From Fennellomyces sp. T-0311 (lineage: Eukaryota; Mucoromycota; Mucoromycetes; Mucorales; Lichtheimiaceae), in the NCBI GenBank assembly GCA_025266875.1, contig JALLLT010000001.1, positions 868,001 through 932,000 of the forward strand: a stretch of DNA of 64,000 bases. The letters are read 5' to 3'. Position 1 is the stretch's first letter. Every line of letters begins with the position of its first letter. Positions 52,908 through 62,356 of this stretch are shown in pieces. The notes below the pieces were generated by a model. That model ran no database searches. It was given only the letters and a program-made list of their open reading frames with translations, and was not told the DNA's origin. The translations under genes and the position numbers were made by a program.

Positions 52908-53655
52908 AAAAAAAGTTGAAAGAGAGAGCAAGAGGCCTGGTATTAGCACTTTTTGCAAACTCCTTGAAATGGAATATCTTATGGTACACAACATTTTGTG
53001 TCCCACAAAGTAGCCATACACAAGCGATCAGCGGTGAACGCAAAAGCTATATTTTTTCATGGGTAAAACGATTGGCAAGGATTCGTCTTTAGATGTTACA
53101 AATCTGATGATATCAGGAACGCTTAATTTTTTATGACTCTGAAACAAATGCTAATGTCCCCTGAAGATCTTTATGTATAAAAATTTGCGATATGGGCCCA
53201 CCTTTTTTTTAGACACACAGTATCAAAAAAGTACTGTGATCTATAATCCACTGTGCTGGATGGCGATTTGCTTTATCCGGCCGGCTTGCTACGTAAAAGG
53301 AAATCTGTGGGTCAAGTGATCATCAAAATGTTAGCCACAATACACAACATGTGGAATAGTTATGTTCACTATGTGCTAACAACGTTTGGATAATCAGCAG
53401 CAGGACGATAAAGGGAAAACATCAGTAGCTTATTAAGAAATGTCCAGTCATATTACTGGCAAAGTTATGGTTTTTTGACCTGCTCCTATAGAACCGCTTC
53501 TAGACAATACCACGACCTTGCTGACGATTGAATAATACAAATGTAAATGACATACAGAGAAAGTCTAAACAATCTGCATTGCATATAATGAGAAGGGGGG
53601 AATTTTGAGAGATTTTCGTGTGGATGTAGTTGACTTCTATTTTGGCAAAGGAATT
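52908..53655. other. Intergenic region
   Basis: Upstream of the kelch gene. Contains one 15-bp match to the LINE 3' end on the minus strand (GGAGCAGGTCAAAAA, about 53472-53486). No gene seen. Confidence 0.35.
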
Positions 53656-54217
53656 TCAGGAACTGAAGTATAACCAGAGCTCGAAAACTTCTTCCCCTTT
53701 ACTGTGACATTCAAACGAACAGGGAAGCTCATGTAATGGTGAAGTAATTTGAAATTTTCCTAAATGCGTCAACAAGCTCTTTTCAACAAGACTATAATTA
53801 TAAATAGGGGGCGTAGTACCTCCGTCAGATTCAGCACTTTTGAACGGTTCAGTGGTATTGTCAACAAAATTCACGTATAAATTAAGATTGGCTTTCTTCA
53901 GTGTCGTAGATAAAATCAGTGGCTTCGTACGAAACGGAGGAGCTACTCAGTGTATGGACGTTGGTCAAGTTTGAAAACTATACGCAACAGCTAAAACTGT
54001 AAGCATTTATATTCAAGATTAGTTCAATTAATGAATGCATGTGCTTGAGTGCAAGTGAATACAGGGGATGTACCGAGGTATAGTATCATGTGTATATCAT
54101 TATACAGCGCTGGCAACAATAATATGACATACTTACGTAAGCAATACCTAAACTTTCCGCCAACGATTCCACTATTGCTGCAGATGTGTATAGCTCATTT
54201 ACTGGAGACCTTTCCAT
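53656..54217 (-). pseudogene. Broken TAF6-like histone-fold fragment
   Basis: Exon 1 (54217-54137) reads MERSPVNELYTSAAIVESLA ending ESLGIAY before a canonical GTAAGT donor; IVESLAESLGI resembles the TAF6 histone-fold start. The best acceptor continues FSNLTNVHTLSSSVSYEATD and stops after TEESQS. One frame over, the same DNA runs on as NLNLYVNFVDNTTEPFKSAE, then TSPLHELPCSFECHSKGEEV to the TGA at 53656, with a layout like the region after the TAF6 fold. The shift between frames suggests a decayed paralogue. Similarity is by eye only; a genuine 57-residue protein is the alternative. Confidence 0.35.
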
Positions 54218-54904
54218 ATTAATTATTATTCCTTAAAATAGAATTCGGAAACTTTCCCAAAAAGTAATACAGTCGTTGGGCATGACAAATCGATGATACG
54301 GATACTTATCCGCGCTATACGTGCCAAACCTTTGATCCAATAGACACAAGGTTTGTGGTCATGAGTTCCACATAAGTTTCGCCGTCAAGGTGTCACTGAT
54401 ATAAATTGAGATTGCTTAAAGCTTTTAAATAAGTGACATTGTTTTCTGGAAAAACTTTATGGTATGTAAGCACCATATAACACGTCACTAGTTTTTGAAA
54501 GCGCCAGATACGCATATAGCAAGGTGAGGTTTTCCGGAACCTTATGGAGTAACTACTCCTTTATATCATCATGACAACATTTCTTGACCATCCATTACCT
54601 AATACCCGCGGTTATTACTAAGCAACCCCGGATATATTACGTTAGCATGAGAAACGTGAATTTTCAAACAGTTTTTATAATGCGTAACGATGTTATGCAA
54701 TGACGAAAAACATAACTTATGAATAGGTACGACAAAAGCAATGTAGTTTACACAGAATGGAATGGACAGGTGATGGATTGATGGCGTAAATGGATGGGTT
54801 AATAGAAGTATAGATAAAGGGATCCTGAAGGAATATGGAAAAGATATTTTTAAACTATCATGACATTTTCATACAGGCTAGGCTGGGAGGTACTTTTTTT
54901 CAGG
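54218..54904. other. Intergenic region
   Basis: Nothing recognisable; AT-rich with an imperfect ATGGA-type repeat near 54760-54810. Confidence 0.4.
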
Positions 54905-55960
54905 TTATATCGTGTATATACTGAGATCGTGGCCTGTAGATTCATCGAGGCGCCTTCTTGCTGACACGTGTTCACCATTAGGCCTCACAATGACTCTACG
55001 AGTTGTGCCAATCCCTGACATGTGTTGAACGACAGGGCAGTGTAGATATACGCTTTGCCAATCGGGACGTACTTCATCTATTATACTTTCAGTAACACAA
55101 CTATAAAAAAAGAGTTTTCCTTTCATCCGTACCCGATAGAATAACATCTGGATCATTCGGACCTAGACGGTTATTTCGTCTGGGTCTGATCTTGTTATCG
55201 TCGCCGTAGGCGTATTGGATCAAATCTGTGCGTCTTTTGCTGAATTGCTAAATATATGTGTCAGTATTTTAAAAAAGGGAAAGAAGCCGAGAGCCAACCT
55301 TGTAGTGAGAACTGAATTTAGGTGGCACATGGATCACGCCAAAATTGGCCTGGACACAAAATGGACATTGAGCTGGCACCAATGGACATTCAGACGATCG
55401 TTTCAGCTGCAAAAAGCATTCTGTGCAGATGGGCTTATCACAGCAGCGCGTATAATTGATATATATAGGATAGTACTGTAAAAAGCAAAATGTCAAAAGA
55501 AAACGAACCAATGGTACGCTCGCCTTGCTTTGTCTTACCAAGAAGCAAATGGGACACTCGGTTATTCTTTTGTAAAGAATCGATTCTCGACTCTGCTTCC
55601 GTATGCTGGGTTGCTTTTCAGCCTCTTCGATGGCTTCATTGTCTGGGATTTCGGCGGCTGTCCCAGGGCAACAAGTGATGGCCAAAGCAGTCTCTTGATC
55701 AGCTGTGATGGAAAATTCAAGTGGATCGTTCAAGCCTATATGGAAAGTTGAGTTTTCATGCATAAAAATGCACGACTCCGCCCATTCCGTTTCTTACCCT
55801 GGTAGAAAGGTGCAAGTTTCCCCTCGCGCATAAAGCGCTTGACGGCCTTGACATCGTAGTCAATAGGGGAATCGGGGTACAGACCTTGCGGTCGGGTAGA
55901 TCCGAAATCAATGATCTCGTTGCTATCGTAAACACCAATTCTAGAAAGGTTTGCACCCAT
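54905..55960 (-). CDS. SIP5: Sip5-like RING protein with N-myristoylation signal
   Basis: Family of yeast Sip5, which links the Snf1 kinase to the Reg1/Glc7 phosphatase. The only in-frame ATG (55960) gives MGANLSRIGVYD; G2 and S6 fit an N-myristoylation signal. Exon 1 continues VKAVKRFMREGKLAPFYQG. The RING-like core spans an intron: ITECPICFL, then YYPIYINYTRCCDKPICTEC, LKRSSECPLVPAQCPFC. Downstream come RPRRNNRLGPNDPDVILS and, after a short intron, DEVRPDWQSVYLHCPVVQ (the RPDW block of Sip5) and GTTRRVIVRPNGEHVSARRR. The C-terminus is shorter than in ascomycete Sip5. Convergent with nothing; its promoter faces the CBS/PB1 gene. Confidence 0.82.
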
Positions 55961-56689
55961 GTCAGCATGCTTCAATGAGTCAAGTGAGGGTCGTGAAGTA
56001 AAAGAAAATAATCGTCAAGTGAAACTGAACCGTGCTTTATTTATACTTGTTCCAGAGAAAGCGAAACGTAGGAAGTGGCACATGCATTCATAGTCACAGT
56101 AGTCTATAACTCTAGTATTACTAAGATATGCACTGTGTAACCCGGTGCTTTTGAGGGTATGTCTCTAGGCAACCAATAATAGAAAGGGCTGCGGCGATGG
56201 TCCCCATGGCAAAAATGCAAGGGACAGATGTGTAAGCGGGTTTAGGTGCCTGATGCGGCTGTGACAGCTGTCAGAAAATCTGCGACGCAGCAACTGATCT
56301 TGATCAGAATGGGTGTTGGGCGGGAACGTTGAGCTGCCTGGTCAGTGGTGCCATAGCTTCCGAGGAGTGAAAAGGCGAGGTTCAACTGTGGCACAGAAGA
56401 CCCACACGCGGCGGTTGTCATGCGGCCTAAAAAACACCATGTGATGTTTTTTGCGTAGAAGAAACATTGAAGGATTGGCTTTGCACGAAAATCCTTTTTT
56501 ACCCAACAGTACACAAGCACTTATGCCCAGAGGTAAGGAAGTGTTGCGCTACTTTTTTTCGGAAGCCAGATTAAGAGAGGAGTTGAGCCGCCCAATGATA
56601 AGCGTTTGCTTTGCCGGGCGGTTTACTGCCGCACACACACAGACGCGGCTTTATTTTTTTTGTTCTTTTACCCTTTCATTTCCTCACGC
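55961..56689. other. Divergent promoter region
   Basis: Between Sip5 (-) and the CBS/PB1 gene (+). TATTTATAC at about 56038 may serve Sip5. A 24-bp imperfect palindrome, AAAAAACACC/ATGTGATGTTTTTT, lies at about 56429-56452. No gene. Confidence 0.4.
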
Positions 56690-59243
56690 ATGTCAGTGGT
56701 TTCGACACAGAGTAAACGAGCAGGCCAGCGACCTACAAGCTCCTTGAGCACCAACCACGACGTCCCGTCTTCGGTTGACGTTCTTTCCACTTCCAGCCGA
56801 CAACGCCAAACTAAAAAGGATGAAGTAATATAATCGCAAATGTGTGCAACAACAAACAAGGTCATTAAACTTTCAGGAACATTAGGCCATTCGTAAAAAA
56901 ATCGAGCAAGAGCTGTCCAAGAAACGGGGTGGGTCGACCCGCATTCGACAGACAAAGAAAGTTGCAGGCACCGTTTCAGCTTTGAGACCGGCACAGGCAC
57001 TGACCGTTCGGGAAAATATTCTCGTCATGGAAGCGGCCCAGTTGATGGCTGCCAAGCGCAGTGATTGTGTCCTTGTTATTGATGACGACGAGCATCTGAG
57101 CGGTATCTTTACGGTATGCCTTATTTTTGCCAACCTCCTTAAACTGCTTGTAAACGTAACCATGCATATCAGGCGAAAGATCTGGCCTATCGTGTCGTTG
57201 CCAGCCATATGGACGCCAGGTTAGTAAGAGGCTGTGTGTGTGTGGAGAGAGAGAGAGAGTAATGACAATGGATGCTCGTAGATCCACCACGGTTTCCGAC
57301 ATCATGACTCGTGGGCCAATGTGCGTTACTGCCGATACCTCTGCGCAGGATGCATTGAACCTGATGGTTTCCCGTGGATTCCGCCACTTGGTAAGATACT
57401 TGACGATACAACAACTCGCTAGCTGACCATGCGCTGTAGCCTGTATGCAACGAGGAGGGCGATATTTTTGGTCTGCTGGATATCACAAAGTGTCTGTACG
57501 AGGCACTGAACAAGATGGAGCGTGCGTACGGATCGTCACGCAAATTGTACGACGCACTCGAGGGTGTTGAGCGTGAATGGGCCAATAGCCCGGTACAGTT
57601 TGTCCAGTACATGGAGAACATGCGTGATAAGATGTCGTGCCCTGACCTAACGACAGTGCTTGACAACGCTGGCCCCGTTCAGGTTCCAGTCAAGGCCAAT
57701 GTTCGTGACGTGGCCAAATTAATGAAAGAATATCATACGACTGCAGTCCTCGTGATGGATCACGGCGGATTGGCTGGTATCTTCACTGTAAGTTGAACTG
57801 ACCATTTTTAGCGGCATTACGCAATCCTCACTATGCAATTACACAGTCCAAGGATATCGTTCTGCGAGTCATCGCCGCAGGTTTGGCACCCGAAAACTGC
57901 TCGGTTGTCCGAGTGATGACGCCTCACCCCGACACCGCCCTCCCTTCGACTAGTATCCTCGAGGGCTTGAAGAAGATGCATGGTAAGTTGGACAGAGATG
58001 AGGGAGAGGTTGCGAGGTTTAACGGTATGTTGCTTAGACGGCCATTATTTGAACTTGCCGGTGGTGGACGAGGAGAAGCAGATTGTCGGACTGGTTGATG
58101 TACTTCGACTGACGTATGCTACTCTGGATCAGGTAAAATGACAGCATGATCTTATCCGTTGGGATGCTGACATGTGAAGGGCAGATAAACACGATCGAAG
58201 GAAGCAACGGCGATGGAGGCAAATTCTGGAACAACATGATGGCAGGCGACCACACTGAAACCGAATCGGCCATTTCCGACTCTTTGTCGCAGGCTGCCAA
58301 CTCGCACATGTTCCAGTCACCCTCCAGTCCGCATCCCGACCGCACCTTGACACCCACGAGCCACCCCGGCCATCCTCCAGGACACACCACGACTGCATAC
58401 TCCGGCATCGGCTATTCAGAACTCACTCCCGGCGACAGCGCGTCTGTGGCGAACGGCGAGGATGCGCGCTCGACTGTATCGTCACATACGCAAGGCACAT
58501 TTTCATTCAAGTTCAACTATGGCACCAAGACACACCGATTCAGAAGCGAATACAGCAACTATGCTGCCTTGCGCGAGACAGTGCGACAAAAGATCATGGC
58601 CGAGCATTTGTCACTCTCCCAATCGTACGTCAAGGTTGAGGGCGAGCAGCAAGAGAATGCCGAAGGCAGTCGACAGGACGATGACAGCTGGCTGAACATT
58701 GCCTACCTGGATGACGAGGAAGACCAAGTGCTGATGACGTCCGATTCTGACCTGCAGGATGCGGTCGAGCTGGCGCGCAAATTAGGGCAGGACCGTGTCC
58801 GTTTGTTTGTGCATGATGCACTTGCGCCTCAGCAGCAGCAACAGCAACAGCAACCGCCTCCACCACCGCAGCCACAGCCAGAGGATTCTGTGGAGATTCC
58901 GACGCCACCCGGACAGCCCACTCTGGCGACAGTGGAAGAAAAGATTACGTCTGAGATGGAGGAAGACATCAAGCGGCGTCGATCGTCGCGTCGCTATAGC
59001 AGCAGCGATACAGAGAGTGATACAGAGTCGAGTGGCGATGATGAGGCGCGTCTAAGCAGCAGCAGACGGCAACGGCGCCACCGCCACGTCAGAAAGAGCG
59101 GCAGCAAGAGAGACGCGGGATCGGAGTTGAACTTACCCATCCCACAGGAAATGCTGCTTCCTGCGGCGATCACCTTTCTGGGCGTGGTGATCCTTGGAGT
59201 CTTTACGATTACTAAACTCACGCAGAGCGATCGCCGCTATTAG
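56690..59243 (+). CDS. CBS-domain and PB1-domain protein with C-terminal membrane anchor (Mug70-like)
   Basis: Eight exons, about 715 residues; start MSVVSTQSKRAGQR (56690). Four CBS motifs in two Bateman modules sense adenine nucleotides or similar ligands: ALTVRENILVMEAAQLMAAK...GIFTAKDLAYRVV; VSDIMTRGPMCVTADTSAQD...FGLLDITKCLYEAL; VPVKANVRDVAKLMKE...GIFTSKDIVLRVIA; RVMTPHPDTALPSTSILEGL...IVGLVDVLRLTY. A Ser/Pro/His linker follows, then a PB1 domain (FSFKFNYGTKTHRFR...DDEEDQVLMTSDSDLQDAVE), a Q8/P-rich stretch, a KR/S-rich segment and a TM helix AAITFLGVVILGVF with a short tail TKLTQSDRRY. This order matches fungal CBS-PB1 proteins (S. pombe Mug70 group). One intron holds a (GT)n(GA)n microsatellite. 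Confidence 0.9.
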
Positions 59244-60187
59244 AAATTCCCCCCTCCTCTCAACCCAAGCCCGCTTTCCACGGCACCCCCAAAACTTACC
59301 CGCTTGAATGTATAAGACGCTGAAACCATTTATCTATATCCTTACTAATGAAAGACGTATCCTAGACCCAAGCCGCATTCTCGCGCGTTGCATCTCTACA
59401 CGCTTTCTCTGCCGTTCCTTTTGCCTCTTTTTCTGTTTCCTACGTAAAACACGCTGATTATATAAAACCTTAAAATGTGACAGATAGCGCGCGCCTGCAT
59501 AAGGCATGCATTACGAAAGAGTGGGGGGGGGGTTGGAGGGGGACACAATAGGATCCCCGGAGCATGATCCGCATTACCTAAATATCATCTGAACGCGCGC
59601 GCTCATTCTGCTGTATATAGTTGCTCCCCCAAAACTTTACTTTTTTCCAGCCGGAACCAACTGTTTTGTAAGTGCACTGACATTTCATATGTTGCGACTA
59701 CACCGAACCTCCGGGTGCTGGTCCGGTCGTGCCGGCCGCTCATAGTCTATCGCCCTGCCTACTCCCACACGCGCGCTCTCCTTCCTTTTGTTGCCTGGAT
59801 ACGTCACTTACAAAAAAGAGAGAAAAGCAGCCCATATGAACCCCACACCCGTTTTTCTTTTATTTCCCCCCGCAGTCATCAACAACAGCTTTGTTTTGGT
59901 TGCTGATTACGGTCCCCGCCGAGAAAGGGTACAGCCAGAACGAGCCAAAAAAAAAAAAGCGGCGCCTGGCCAACCCCCCCCCCCCAAAAAAAAGTATTGA
60001 TTATCGCGTCTGTTGCCTAGGTTGGTTATGGATCGTGGACATAGCAACAACAAAAGCAGCTGAAAAAATATAACTGGGATAAACGCCTGACACAGTTTAT
60101 CAAAAATTGGCACCCTTTATCTTGGGTTTATTTTCTGACTTTACCTTTTTGTTGGGGATAAACAAAAATCTGACAATGTGTGTGGGT
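59244..60187. other. Intergenic region with homopolymer runs
   Basis: Convergent 3' region of the CBS/PB1 gene and the small minus-strand gene. Contains G9 (about 59523), A12 (about 59947) and C10-A8 (about 59977) runs. No gene recognised. Confidence 0.4.
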
Positions 60188-60478
60188 CTAGTCCCCCTCC
60201 AGCTCACGGAGTATATCCTCGTAAAGCGAAGCCGACAGTGACCTCTGTTGTTTAGGGCTCAGGCACCAGCGTGTGAAATCTGTCACAAGAAAGCAAGCGC
60301 GACGGATGCGATGCCGATACAAAAGCTGTCATGGGAACTGGCAAGGCCTGGTGATGGGATTGCCTGATATGTGAATTCCGTTGCTGTATCAAACGGCAGA
60401 GGAGAACCTCTGAAGAGGGTAACCCGATTTTACCTTTGAAACGACCGGATCCGATCCTATTGTATCTGTGCTTTTCAT
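60188..60478 (-). CDS. Small uncharacterised two-exon protein, 60 residues
   Basis: Exon 1 (60478-60434) encodes MKSTDTIGSDPVVSK and ends on a GTAAAA donor. The 108-bp intron (60433-60326) ends in CCATGACAG. Exon 2 (60325-60188) encodes LLYRHRIRRACFLVTDFTRW, then LSPKQQRSLSASLYEDILRE and a stop after LEGD. Phase is kept across the junction. The C-terminal amphipathic, acidic helix (SLYEDILRELEGD) and basic middle look coding. No family recognised. It diverges from the DP gene with a 222-bp shared promoter region. Its short length and split frame make it easy to miss; expression evidence would settle it. Confidence 0.4.
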
Positions 60479-60700
60479 CATTTATATAATGTTGGCCTTT
60501 ACCTTGTCTCAACTTGATTTTTTTTCTTCTTTTCTCGTTTTCCCTCCCATAGCATATATATATCACCACCTAAACGCGCTCGCTTTTTCTCTTTTCTTCT
60601 TTTTCTTTTTTCTTCGTACAGTTTCACCAGCTTGACAAGTTTCTCTCCTTTTCTTTCTGACCCGTCGCATTCTTTCTCTTAAAAGACACTTTCGTTGATC

Positions 60701-62059
60701 ATGACATCCGCGTTCGTACCTTTCCAATCCGAATCGCTTCCTTCGCCTCCGTTGACGACGTACATCCATCCCATCTCGACCAAACTGCCGTCACTTTTCG
60801 ACCATCGAACGCGTAAGCAGGACGATCTGTTCCTTCCGCCTCTTCAGGACATCATCTCGCCTCCTTTGCCACAACTCTCGCCACCCTCCGAGGACGAGGA
60901 GTTTCCGACCCGCAAAGGCTCCATTGCTTCCATTCTGAACTCCGCCCCGGAACTGCGCCAGCTGGACGAAGAAGAATTCCGCAGTGGGTATCAGTCCCAT
61001 TTTTGCGACACGTCCTTGAAACGTGGCCGTCCGCGCGTTGCAGACCAGCCCTCCTTGAAAAAGCGCAAGTGCCATGAACCCCCCGAGCCCGTTCCACGCG
61101 CCAACAAGGGTCTGCGCCATTTTAGCAAACAGGTGTGTGACAAAGTGGCGGAAAAAGGCGTTACAACGTATAATGAGGTAAATAATAAACAATACTTTTT
61201 GTTACGTTTTATTTCTTTTGGTTCTTTGTATAATCTTATAATTTTCTGTAAATAATAATAAAGGTCGCCGATGAATTAGCCTTGGATATCAGGGCTACCA
61301 TGGAATCAGAAGGCAACGACGTAAGTTCTATTGCTCTGTTTGTATGTTCATCGCTGTAACATTTGTTACTATAGAAACGCTCGTTTGATCAAAAGAACAT
61401 CCGACGACGCGTCTACGATGCCCTCAATGTCTTGATGGCGATGGACATCATTGCCAAGGACAAGAAGCAGATCAAATGGCTTGGCATCCCAACATGCTTC
61501 CAGGAAAAGGAAGACCGATACGTCGAACTCCAGAAACAAGTCGACCAGGAGGAACGGCGTCAACAGCAATTGATGTCATCCATCAACCATACTAGAGGAT
61601 TGATCCGAGACAAGCTGGCACAACACTTGCAATTGTGCAACTTGGTCTGGCGTAATTATCACAGCAAGGAACCCGAGGACGACACCAAGCTTTCTCTTCC
61701 TTTCTTCATTGTCGCTTGTCCCACCCAGCAGGATCTGACTGTGAACGTCGCTAGCGACCGGTAAGAGCCGAATGATTTACAATTTCAATTTGAAAGATTA
61801 ACCTAAATGCTACTTTTTTTTCAGTCGCAGTGCAGAAATTGCTCACGCGTCGGTGGACGACAACGACGACGACCATCGCGTGGTGTACGAAGATGCCGAC
61901 GTGCTGCGGCATTTGGACCTGAATCGAATCTCACCCGAGCAACTTGCGGCCTGGCTTCCGGATCCAGCGCTGCAGTCGTTCCTGTCCGTGCGAGGCACCA
62001 GCGACTCATCTATTTATATTCAGTCTAGTGCAGACGTGTGCACACCCACTGCATCATAA
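60701..62059 (+). CDS. E2F dimerisation partner DP (TFDP)
   Basis: DNA-binding partner of E2F in G1/S control. Exons 60701-61177, 61264-61320, 61375-61760 and 61825-62059 give 384 residues. The winged-helix domain reads KGLRHFSKQVCDKVAEKGVT...YNEVADELALDI...FDQKNIRRRVYDALNVLMAM and contains the DP-specific RRRVYDALNVL DNA-contact helix. The dimerisation coiled coil follows (EDRYVELQKQVDQEERRQQQ...IRDKLAQHLQLCNLVWRNY), then the beta-rich marked-box part SLPFFIVACPTQQDLTVNVASDR and an acidic tail. The N-terminus is Pro/Ser-rich with a basic stretch (LKKRKCHE) that may be an NLS. ATATATATATCACC at about 60553 is an AT-rich upstream element. Confidence 0.92.
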
Positions 62060-62356
62060 TTTGGAGCTCCAACCCCTCTTTTTTCTTTTTTCCTATCTAC
62101 ATGTTGTTCACTATATATGTCTCAATACTTTTCCTTTATATCACACGCTACCTACCGCCTCCCCTACTTACACACCCACACACAAAAGCAGTCTTTGTTT
62201 TCTTTAGTTTTCTCCCTACCTTCTTTTGCACATATTTCGTAATCTTTATGCTTCATGTTTTTTTATGTATCCACATTTCCAAGTTCAACTTTTATCTATA
62301 TTTCATATAAACAGAGCAAAGCGTGTTTATTATTTGACATGATCACGTGCAAAAAT

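Noticed and set aside
57232..57260. (GT)n(GA)n tract considered as a regulatory element
   Set aside because: It lies inside an intron of the CBS/PB1 gene right after the donor; a simple microsatellite is the sufficient explanation.
59520..59990. G, A and C homopolymer runs considered as replication or telomere-like features
   Set aside because: Isolated runs of different bases without periodicity; ordinary slippage-prone intergenic DNA.
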